Positions 1 through 6,467 of a stretch of DNA of 64,000 nucleotides are shown here, piece after piece. The stretch is from the NCBI GenBank assembly GCA_027487485.1, contig JAIYDN010000095.1, positions 1 through 64,000 of the forward strand, written 5' to 3'. Below the pieces are notes generated by a model. It had not been told where the DNA came from, did no database searches, and saw only the letters and a list, made by a program, of their open reading frames with translations. Both the position numbers and the translations under genes were made by a program. Positions within the stretch are counted from its first letter, which is position 1; every line of letters starts with the position of its first letter. The stretch is from Planctomycetaceae bacterium. Its GTDB lineage: Bacteria > Planctomycetota > Planctomycetia > Pirellulales > Pirellulaceae.

Positions 1-127
1 CCGGGACTCGTTGCCTCGTCCACTACGGAGCAGCCGGGACTCGTTGCCTCGTCCACTACGGAGCAGCCGGGACTCGTTGCCTCGTCCACTACGGAGCAGC
101 CGGGACTCGTTGCCTCGTCCACTACGG
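1..127. repeat. 33-bp tandem repeat array, about 4 copies, cut by the window edge
   Basis: Three complete copies and one nearly complete copy of a 33-bp unit beginning CCGGGACTCGTTGCCTCGTC run head to tail with no spacer. The last copy diverges after CACTACGG. The unit is a multiple of three, so an open frame with a repeating PRPLRSSRDSL peptide passes through it, but that frame continues into low-complexity repeat DNA and shows no gene-like features. The array may extend to the left of the window. I treat it as non-coding repeat DNA. Confidence 0.9.
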
Positions 128-980
128 GTGCGGACGGGCTGGCGAGACCTTCTGCGAAGCTTAGTCTACTTGCAGCAATCCGCAAACGTTAGTTACTCAG
201 TAGTGGGGGTGGAACTTTTCTCGTTCCGAAGGTTGGGATGGTTGGAAGGGCTAGAGCAGGCTGGAGGTATGAGGCTGGAGGGAAAGCAATCTGGGGGAAG
301 TGCGAAGTTGGAAGTTCGAAGTTTGAAAAATGGTTGTGTTTTTAAGTCTGACAACTGACGACTGAAGTCTGACGCCTGTGAGGAAACCGGGGCTAGCGCC
401 CAATGGCTAATGGGAGGAGCCTGGAGCTTGACCGGGGATGATGGGTCTGTGAGTCGGGTTTTGGATCGATAGTTCCATCCTCACGATGGGCTCGGACAAA
501 ATGTTATTTTGGTATTAAGTTTTTTTGAGCAGTTGGCAGCAGGGAGCCAATGTAGAACGATTGTCCTCGATTGTTTGGCCGATTTTGTTCTTCGAGGGAA
601 CAGTTGAGGACCACTGTTCTACATTGGGTAGCTCCCAGTTGTTGTTCCGCTGGCGTAAAGCCAACGGAAACCCGCTAGTGGCAGTTGCGCTACGTGTAGG
701 GACCGGCTCTGTGGCCAGATCGGCTACGGGTGGTGGCCGGGGGGAACCGGGGCGGTTGAAGTGTGAAGCTGGAAGTTCGAAGTTTGAAAACTGAAGCCTG
801 AAGTCTGGGTTGTGGTTCCGCCGGCGTGAAGCCAACGGAAGCATGCCTTGTCGCAGATGCGCTACGGGTGAGGGCCGGCTCTGTGGCCAGATCGGCTACG
901 GGGGGAGGCCGGGGGGGAAACCGGGGCTAGGGCCCTGCGGGTCATGGCGAGGCCCTGACGCCTGACGCCTGCCCCCTGAC
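128..980. repeat. Mosaic intergenic repeat island left of the first nucleotidyltransferase cassette
   Basis: No convincing gene is present. The stretch is a patchwork of short motifs that recur elsewhere in the window: GTTCCGCCGGCGTGAAGCC (also near 2010 and 3520), CGGCTCTGTGGCCAGATCGG (near 700, 875 and 3575), CGGGGCTAGGGCCCTGCGG (near 925, 2135 and 3620) and GAAGCCTGAAGTCTG-like tracts. At 548-626 lies an element with inverted ends CAATGTAGAAC...GTTCTACATTG around a TTGTCCTC/GAGGAC core. The open frames here overlap each other on both strands and consist of this repeat material. Confidence 0.75.
548..626. repeat. Inverted-end element CAATGTAGAAC...GTTCTACATTG (copy 1)
   Basis: The left arm CAATGTAGAACGATTGTCCT and the right arm around AGGACCACTGTTCTACATTG are imperfect reverse complements, so the unit can fold into a long hairpin. 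Close relatives lie at 1917-1995, 34141-34333, 34391-34585 and 37355-37548, and a half copy lies at 3175-3205. It is probably a small non-autonomous repeat. No coding capacity is evident. Confidence 0.8.
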
Positions 981-1556
981 TCAGGGGGACTGGCGGGATT
1001 CTTCTAGGACTTTTGTTAGTTGCGCTTCGACTCCTAGTGGGCGGGACCATTTTTGCATATAGGCCTCATCCAATTCGCCCTGCATAAATAGAATGTCGGT
1101 GATGTCACCGATATCTCTTGGCCGGTTTGCCAAAAGCTTCAAAAGAATCAAATCTTCGGCACTGACAAACCACATGCTCTGGCCCTCAAATTCCAAGCGA
1201 ACACGTCGTTTCATTGTCGAGAACTGAAAAGATGTCTCACTGATGAAAATATCGACATCGATCGAGTGACCGTCGGCCATGTAAGTCTTAAGCTTAATCA
1301 GCGGCATCCCACCGACTCGATCTCGCCATCCTGCAACATACTGCTCAGAAATCGTGTAATCTCGCTGCTCAACCAATGCTACGAATCGGGATAATTGCTC
1401 CTCATCAACCGTCAACTGAAAATCAACATCGTACGTCGGACGAGGAATACCGTGCACTCGAACCGCTAGGCCACCCATAACGGCATAGGTAAAGTCACCT
1501 TCTTCGCAGACTCCTACCATGTCTATCAGGACTTGCTCAACTGTTTTCTGCTTCAT
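981..1556 (-). CDS. Nucleotidyltransferase-fold protein, AbiEii/DUF6036-like, toxin candidate (cassette 1)
   Basis: Starting at the ATG at 1556 (GGAG about 9 nt upstream) the product has 191 residues. It shows the polymerase-beta-type nucleotidyltransferase pattern: GG at 28-29, a T-x-D-x-D acidic pair at D43 and D45, a third acidic site in SIDVDIF around D100/D102, and a C-terminal AEDLILLKLLANRPRD segment at 133-148 like that of AbiEii- and DUF6036-type proteins. The family includes type IV toxin-antitoxin nucleotidyltransferases. The gene overlaps the small upstream ORF by 20 nt, so the two are probably translationally coupled. A role as a toxin is inference; it could also be a domesticated enzyme. 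A longer start at 1586 would add ten residues but lacks a clear ribosome site. Confidence 0.75.
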   Translation of the reverse strand: MKQKTVEQVLIDMVGVCEEGDFTYAVMGGLAVRVHGIPRPTYDVDFQLTVDEEQLSRFVALVEQRDYTISEQYVAGWRDRVGGMPLIKLKTYMADGHSIDVDIFISETSFQFSTMKRRVRLEFEGQSMWFVSAEDLILLKLLANRPRDIGDITDILFMQGELDEAYMQKWSRPLGVEAQLTKVLEESRQSP

Positions 1557-1764
1557 TTTGCTTCTCCGCACGTACCAAGCCTGCAACCATGCGTTCGTTT
1601 CGGAACTGGTTCTCTTGTTCCAACCTCAGGAAACGACGAGACACCAACTTCGGATCGCCTTCCATCAGCGACTTCCAGGCGTTTTTGCAAAGAAATACCG
1701 TCAATTCCAAACGCTGGCTCGGGGTCATGCGACGATACTGCTCTAAGGTTTCTTTCGATAACAT
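1537..1764 (-). CDS. Small helical partner protein of cassette 1 (antitoxin candidate)
   Basis: This 75-residue protein begins at the ATG at 1764, chosen because AAGGTGA lies about 6 nt upstream. It is highly charged and predicted helical, with an MTPSQRLELTVFLCKNAWKSL segment and no named domain that I recognise. It ends inside the nucleotidyltransferase gene (20-nt overlap), the usual order for an antitoxin upstream of its toxin. The open frame extends further upstream to 1875, but that part is repeat DNA and is not believable coding sequence. The assignment as antitoxin rests only on size and position. Confidence 0.7.
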   Translation of the reverse strand: MLSKETLEQYRRMTPSQRLELTVFLCKNAWKSLMEGDPKLVSRRFLRLEQENQFRNERMVAGLVRAEKQNEAENS

Positions 1765-1916
1765 TCGACAATCACCTTTTTTTAATCGAGATCGTAATGA
1801 GCTTTCGTTGGCAATCGCTCTCGTGCCAATTGTAGCTGTTAAGTATTGATGTCGCGACCGCTCTGTAGCCTTCAATTGTTGCCGCCGCCCGGGCGAGCCG
1901 GACGGAAGGCGAAGCC

Positions 1917-1995
1917 CAATGTAGAACGATTGTCCTCAATCGTTTGGCTGTTTTTGTTCTTCGAGGGAACAGTTGAGGACAACTGTTCTACATTG
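1917..1995. repeat. Inverted-end element CAATGTAGAAC...GTTCTACATTG (copy 2)
   Basis: It has the same length and architecture as the copy at 548-626, with arms CAATGTAGAACGATTGTCCT and AGGACAACTGTTCTACATTG around a TTTTGTTCTTCGAGGG centre. Its position between the two cassettes means each cassette is bordered by members of this family. Confidence 0.8.
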
Positions 1996-2044
1996 AGTAG
2001 CTTCCAGTTGTGGTTCCGCCGGCGTAAAGCCAACGGAAACCCGC

Positions 2045-2109
2045 CTCGTACTCGAAACGCGACGGGCGAGTACAAGTACCGCTGGCGCTGAGTACGAGTA
2101 CGAGTACGA
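2045..2109. repeat. Hexamer (TACTCG/CGAGTA) palindromic element, short copy
   Basis: A CTCGTACTCG arm is followed by CGAGTACAAGTACCGCTGG and GAGTACGAGTACGAGTACGA. The CGAGTA-type hexamers are the reverse complement of the TACTCG hexamers, so the unit can fold back on itself. Fuller copies lie at 19955-20054 and 56621-56711, and a left half lies at 3224-3261. Confidence 0.75.
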
Positions 2110-2195
2110 AAAATCCATGTTTTCCCGAGGAAACCGGGGCTAGGGCCCTGCGGCTAATGGGGGGGCCTGAAAACTTACGCCTGAAGACTGAAGTG

Positions 2196-2849
2196 CTATC
2201 TTGAATCGCTTCGCATGGGGCGCTGTTCATGGTTTTGGAGTAAGTCAGCTAGTCTTGATAGAATCTCCGGCTCTTCCTTGAGATCGGCCATCGGCCTTAA
2301 CTCTTCGACAATTAAGGCTCTGTCTAATCTCGGCCCTTGTCGAATGATCACTTTCTCCACATCAATCCAATTTTGTGGACGCGAGGCAAAGGATTTGAGC
2401 ACGACAAGATCTTCCGCTGAACAAGTTCGTATTTCTCCGTGACGCGGCACTTTCCATAGACTGGATCGTTCTATGAGCCGACTTTCGTACGGCAATCCTC
2501 CAAGCGATAAATCAATTCCAATTCCTTGCGAGCTTTGAAGCAATACAATTCGATTTTGTAAGGCAAAAGACTCGGCGTTTTCAATCCTCGAGGAGTACGT
2601 CTTCAAAAGGTTCCGTACTACGTCGAGCTCTCGTCCAAATTCGACCAACAAAGTCGCATCGACATCGGTCGTTTGTCGTGGTTCCCCCCAACGTTGGTAT
2701 GCGGTACCGCCAATAACACAGAACGCAATCCCCATCTGGCGAAGCTGAATTCCCACATCTACAGCAAGCTCCAGGACATTGTTCAGACCCGCTATTCGCT
2801 CTGTACCTAGCGGACTTGTTCGAGCCTTTTTCGCCATAAAATCATCCAT
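2196..2849 (-). CDS. Nucleotidyltransferase-fold protein, toxin candidate (cassette 2)
   Basis: The 217-residue product resembles the cassette 1 enzyme in layout but is clearly divergent. It has GG at 47-48, T61-D62-V-D64 as the metal-binding acidic pair, a third acidic residue at D113 in GIDLSL, and SAEDLVVLKSFASRPQNW at 144-161, matching the AEDL-K-A-RP-D segment of cassette 1. An internal ATG at 2837 is an alternative start. The start overlaps the upstream small ORF (31-43 nt), so translational coupling is likely. The same class as cassette 1 is expected (AbiEii/DUF6036-like nucleotidyltransferase); function as a toxin is inferred. Confidence 0.75.
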   Translation of the reverse strand: MDDFMAKKARTSPLGTERIAGLNNVLELAVDVGIQLRQMGIAFCVIGGTAYQRWGEPRQTTDVDATLLVEFGRELDVVRNLLKTYSSRIENAESFALQNRIVLLQSSQGIGIDLSLGGLPYESRLIERSSLWKVPRHGEIRTCSAEDLVVLKSFASRPQNWIDVEKVIIRQGPRLDRALIVEELRPMADLKEEPEILSRLADLLQNHEQRPMRSDSR

Positions 2850-3049
2850 TTCTGGAATTCAAAAAGACCAGAACTTTCACTTAGTGGCTGTCTTTCGAAA
2901 ACCCCCAGAAGTGTCGCTTTCAAGGTGCCTTGTTCGTCGCTCATGGCACGCAATTCTTCGTTGCGGATTCGTTCAAGCTCGGGACCAGCAGAACGCCATG
3001 CGGCGATCCACTGTTTTTCTTGCTCGGTCGGATTGGAAGGGGACATCAT
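2807..3049 (-). CDS. Small helical partner protein of cassette 2 (antitoxin candidate)
   Basis: From the ATG at 3049 (the next codon, at 3046, is also ATG) the product has 81 residues, with a WRSAGPELERIRNEELR segment followed by a Trp- and Arg-rich tail. A TTG start at 3094 would lengthen it by 15 residues; neither start has a strong ribosome site. It is not obviously related in sequence to the 75-residue partner of cassette 1, although size, charge, position and overlap with the nucleotidyltransferase gene are the same. Function is unknown; an antitoxin or regulatory role is inferred from context. Confidence 0.6.
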   Translation of the reverse strand: MMSPSNPTEQEKQWIAAWRSAGPELERIRNEELRAMSDEQGTLKATLLGVFERQPLSESSGLFEFQKWMILWRKRLEQVR

Positions 3050-3094
3050 CAACGTCTTCAAGTGGCCTTGGATGGTATGAGCTAAGTCTAGCAA

Positions 3095-3715
3095 TAAGGC
3101 CTGGCGAATGATACCGAAATTGATGGGGGCGGGGGGGAAGGGGAGTTTTCAGTTGGCAGTTTGAAGCGGGGGGTCAATGTAAGACGATTGTCCTCAATCG
3201 TTTATTTCGATCTGTCGCAAATGTCGTACTCGTACTCAATGAAATAGTACTCGTACTCGAAACACAGCGTAAAACCCCTCACCCCCCGGCCCCTCTCCCC
3301 TAAAAAGGGGCGAGGGGAGCAAAGATAAAAAGAGCTATAGGGCGGTTAGCACGTCAAACCTTTTGCGAAGATTGGCACAAGGCCTAACTTCGCTTTGTAA
3401 CGATTGATGTAGCGACGCTGGCGCTCTGTAGCCTTCAGTTGTTGCCTCCGCCCGGGCGAGCCGGACGGAAGGCGAGGCGGCCTTTTTGCTTTCCCTTCGA
3501 GTAGCTTTCAGTTGTGGTTCCGCCGGCGTGAAGCCAACGGAACCCCCCTCGTCGCAGATGCGCTATGTGTGGGGGCCGGCTCTGTGGCCAGATCGGCTAC
3601 GGGTGGGGACGGGGGGAAACCGGGGCTAGGGCCCTGCGGCTCATGGGGGCGGGGGGAAACCGGGGCTAATGGGGAGCGACTGCCCACTGAAGCCTGAAGC
3701 CTGACTTTGGGTCAC
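3095..3715. repeat. Mosaic repeat island right of the second cassette
   Basis: No gene is supported. The stretch holds a half CAATGTAGAAC element at 3175-3205, a half hexamer element at 3224-3261, a GC-rich hairpin CCCCTCTCCCCT...AGGGGCGAGGGG near 3290-3320 (a similar one lies near 6265), the TTGCCTCCGCCCGGGCGAGC motif, and further copies of GTTCCGCCGGCGTGAAGCC and CGGCTCTGTGGCCAGATCGG. It ends just before the tRNA terminator. Confidence 0.7.
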
Positions 3716-3763
3716 AAAAAAACCCTGGTCTTTCAAGGGGTTACCAGGAAAAACCAGGGTTTT
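3716..3763 (-). terminator. Rho-independent terminator of tRNA-Lys
   Basis: Read on the minus strand, just past the tRNA 3' end, AAAACCCTGGT and ACCAGGGTTTT form an 11-bp perfect stem around a 23-nt loop, followed by further T residues. The position 8 nt downstream of the tRNA and the T tract make this a convincing intrinsic terminator. Confidence 0.85.
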
Positions 3764-3770
3764 GCACGTA

Positions 3771-3843
3771 TGAGAGCGGAGGGACTTGAACCCTCGACCC
3801 AAGGATTAAAAGTCCTTTGCTCTACCGACTGAGCTACGCTCTC
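3771..3843 (-). tRNA. tRNA-Lys (anticodon TTT)
   Basis: The 73-nt minus-strand sequence folds into a full cloverleaf. The acceptor stem is GAGAGCG/CGCUCUC with discriminator A, the D stem is GCUC/GAGC, the anticodon stem is AAGGA/UCCUU with loop CUUUUAA (anticodon UUU), and the T arm is GAGGG-UUCAAGU-CCCUC. The 3' CCA is not encoded. The intrinsic terminator follows directly. Confidence 0.97.
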
Positions 3844-4104
3844 GTGTCTGCTGACGCGACCTTCGCACGACAGTTGACTGTCTAGCCGAAAAGTAGCCCC
3901 ACCAATTCACAAGATCGTACCAACAGTCGCATTTTTTTGAAGGGGTTGGCGCCAACCTTTGTGAACCTGCCGCTAGATTCGCAGCCTCCAAAACGTTACA
4001 ACCAATCAAGATTCCCCCCGATTCGCCACGATCTTGTCCCACCACTCATCAATCCTTCGCCCTGCCGGTTGCGATTTGAACCGAAGGAAAGACCAGAACA
4101 AAAC

Positions 4105-6126
4105 ATGCTATTCCGAATTCTAATACTGAGCTTTTGGGTTGGCTGCCTTGGCTGGGAAACAGCTCTGGCTGGCGTGTCTGCCAGTCAATGGGTTATTGCG
4201 GTTAATGGACAGTCGGTGACTTCGAGGACGATTGCAAACCACTACTGTGCCGCTCGCGATATACCGGCCCGAAATGTCGTTGTTCTGACCGGCATTCCTG
4301 ACTCGGACAAAATCACCGTCGATCAATTTCGCGAACTGATCCTTCGTCCGCTGATTGACTCGATCGACAAGCGAGGATTGTCCAACCAAATTCAAGGAAT
4401 TGCCTACTCTGCGGATTTCCCAACGGCGATCGATATTCAGTCCGACATCGCTTCGGTCCAAAACAAGTCTCCGTATCTAACACCCGTCGGTTCCATCAAC
4501 GGTCTTACCTTTTTGTATCGCCAGGTTTTGGCCAAAGATCCGTCGTACATTGGCTTTGAAAGCAATTGGTATGCAGCTCGGCCCTGTTCGCGGCTTTTCG
4601 TTCCATTGCTTCCTGACGTGCAAGCGAAATCGCTCAAGGAGTTTCTGGACGAAGCAAAACATCGCGAAGCTGCTGGACTATTGCAAGCTGCGACTGCATC
4701 GTTGGATACCAAACTTGTTTTTCCAATGCAGTATTTGGAAGCCATGCAGTGGGTGAAGGCAAACGAGCCCGAACGAGCACTGAAAGCGCTGGAAGCCTCC
4801 ATTCGTAATGGCTGGGGTTACCGGGATTATCTTTTGAATGACCCGGCCTTTGCCTCGCTTGCCGAAGACAAAGACTTTCAAAGAATTGCCAAACGCTGTC
4901 CTGAACAAAAATTTGATTATCTTGCGTCTCGCAGTTTCGACGCTCGCACATTTTATTCTTCCAACATGCTTGGAAGCAGCAATCCGAAACTGGGCTCGGC
5001 ATACTTGCTGTCGATGACGCTTGCGGTCACTCGTGATCTTGGCATCACCAAGTCAGAAGCCATTCGTAATCTCCAAGCATCCGCCAAGGCCGATTACACG
5101 AACCCTGATGGTGATTTCATCTTTACGAAAACGTCCGATGTTCGTACCAAAACGCGGGAGCCTAGTTTTGCATTTGCCATCGAGGCGCTCAAGGCAAGGG
5201 GCAAACGTGCTAGTATTGTTGAAAATGCGATGCCACTTTCTGGCATATCTTGCGCGGGAGTCATGATGGGCGCCGCTGATTTTTCTTGGGCCAGTTCCGG
5301 CGCAACGTTGCTACCGGGATCGATTGCCGACAATCTTACTAGCTTGGGCGGTGCGATGACGACCAGCTCACAAACCAAATGCACCGAATTTTTGCGTTTT
5401 GGTGCAACAGCTTCGAGCGGGGCCGTCACCGAACCCTATTCGATTCAGAACAAGTTTCCGCACCCGATGATCCACGTTCATTACGTGGATGGCTTAACGG
5501 CAGCAGAAGCTTTTTACAGTTCGGTAACCTGTCCCTACCAGCTGCTGATCGTTGGTGATCCATTGTGCCAACCGTTTGCTGATCCCCCGCGATTTTCCCT
5601 GACGCATAAGCTCGAATCGAAAAAGCTTGCGATTGCGATTCAACTGCAAAATCAATCCTCCGATTCTGACTCGGAACCCGACGGCATTCAGTTGTATGTG
5701 GATGGAATTTTGCGAGGCCAAGCGCCATATGACCCATCGATTCAATTGAACTTAGATGGGGCCAAGCTAGGTCAGTACGAGGTGCGAGTTGCGGTCTTGA
5801 AAGGGCAACGCGTTCAGCAGACGTTCGAGCAATCTCTTTCGTTCGTCTTGGACGATCCCGAGGGACAATTGATTCGATTCAGTGGACCTGCTGCGTGGAA
5901 ACTTAGCGATGAAAAGCCACTGTCGGTGTTCATCGAAAAGCATGCCTGCGACGTCACCATTCTTCAAGGGTTGGAAACGCTGGGGACCATCAAAGCAGGG
6001 GACACAACGCTGGAGCTTTCGCCAAACCAAGTCGGATATGGGCCCGTGAAGCTAACCGCTCGCGCCCAATTGGAATCGGGAGGCATGGTCGAAAGCGAAT
6101 CGATTTCCATCCAAATCGAGCCATAA
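4105..6126 (+). CDS. Secreted TIGR03790-family protein
   Basis: The ATG at 4105 is preferred because it gives a clean signal peptide (MLFRILILSFWVGCLGW...ALAG, residues 1-23); the frame is open upstream to 3937 but that part is not signal-like. The 673-residue protein matches the planctomycete TIGR03790 family in its N-terminal part (QWVIAVNGQSVTSRTIANHYC, then NQIQGIAYSADFPTAI around residues 93-106). The family is conserved but has no assigned reaction. A short TPR-like stretch (EPERALKALEASIRNG, then LAEDKDFQRIAKR) lies near residues 215-265, and the last 150 residues look like beta-sandwich segments. It stands alone, convergent with the M56 gene. Exported location is inferred from the signal peptide. 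Confidence 0.75.
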   Translation: MLFRILILSFWVGCLGWETALAGVSASQWVIAVNGQSVTSRTIANHYCAARDIPARNVVVLTGIPDSDKITVDQFRELILRPLIDSIDKRGLSNQIQGIAYSADFPTAIDIQSDIASVQNKSPYLTPVGSINGLTFLYRQVLAKDPSYIGFESNWYAARPCSRLFVPLLPDVQAKSLKEFLDEAKHREAAGLLQAATASLDTKLVFPMQYLEAMQWVKANEPERALKALEASIRNGWGYRDYLLNDPAFASLAEDKDFQRIAKRCPEQKFDYLASRSFDARTFYSSNMLGSSNPKLGSAYLLSMTLAVTRDLGITKSEAIRNLQASAKADYTNPDGDFIFTKTSDVRTKTREPSFAFAIEALKARGKRASIVENAMPLSGISCAGVMMGAADFSWASSGATLLPGSIADNLTSLGGAMTTSSQTKCTEFLRFGATASSGAVTEPYSIQNKFPHPMIHVHYVDGLTAAEAFYSSVTCPYQLLIVGDPLCQPFADPPRFSLTHKLESKKLAIAIQLQNQSSDSDSEPDGIQLYVDGILRGQAPYDPSIQLNLDGAKLGQYEVRVAVLKGQRVQQTFEQSLSFVLDDPEGQLIRFSGPAAWKLSDEKPLSVFIEKHACDVTILQGLETLGTIKAGDTTLELSPNQVGYGPVKLTARAQLESGGMVESESISIQIEP

Positions 6127-6467
6127 CCGCATTTTCTCTTGGATCGTTTTGGCCGGCTTGATAAGCTCATCGCCACAACTAAACCGTACCAATTAGTCAC
6201 TAGGATACCATTTAACTGTATTGATTTCGTCCTAGTTGAACCGCAGAAACGGCTGCATTTTTCTCCCCCTCTCCTCTAAAAAAAGGGCGAGAGGAGCGAA
6301 AGCAAAAATGTGGGTAAAGCTGAGAGCTCACGCCCAATGCCATCTACTTTCACACGTAGGTCAGTCTCTCTGAGACTGACGCCTCGACTTTGTCGAGGAT
6401 TTTGCGAGTCTCGGAGAGACTCGCCTACGTGGTTACGCTCAACTTTTTATGGGTTGGTTACACAGGC
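6127..6467. other. Intergenic hairpin region between convergent genes
   Basis: Two palindromes fill this space: CTCCTC...GAGGAG around an A-rich loop near 6270-6297, and a long one at 6354-6431. No gene is seen. Because the flanking genes converge, the hairpins could act as transcription terminators in both directions, although neither carries a good T tract. Confidence 0.5.
6354..6431. repeat. Long palindromic repeat with ACGTAGG arms
   Basis: The outer arms ACGTAGG and CCTACGT enclose two smaller stems, CAGTCTCTCTGAGACTG and GAGTCTCGGAGAGACTC, with CCTCGACTTTGTCGAGG at the apex. The whole could form a branched hairpin. It looks like a dispersed intergenic repeat rather than a gene. Confidence 0.7.

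Larger units (their letters stand above)
1765..2195. repeat. Repeat spacer between the two nucleotidyltransferase cassettes
   Basis: The 430-bp spacer begins with the cassette 1 promoter region. It then contains TTGCCGCCGCCCGGGCGAGC (recurring near 3433), the second CAATGTAGAAC element (1917-1995), the GTTCCGCCGGCGTAAAGCC motif, a hexamer GTACTC/GAGTAC element (2045-2109) and the CGGGGCTAGGGCCCTGCGG motif. Short open frames on both strands here follow the repeats and look spurious. Confidence 0.75.

Noticed and set aside
1-127. Possible CRISPR array
   Set aside because: The units are contiguous with no unique spacers and no cas genes are present.
11-358. Open frame through the 33-bp array encoding repeated PRPLRSSRDSL
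   Set aside because: It is only the tandem repeat and following repeat-mosaic DNA read in one frame, with no ribosome site or conserved feature.
515-844. Overlapping open frames on both strands in the left repeat island
   Set aside because: They consist of dispersed repeat motifs that recur elsewhere in the window, so they reflect repeat composition and not genes.
3937-4104. N-terminal extension of the TIGR03790 gene
   Set aside because: The extension is not signal-like, while the ATG at 4105 opens directly on a signal peptide.
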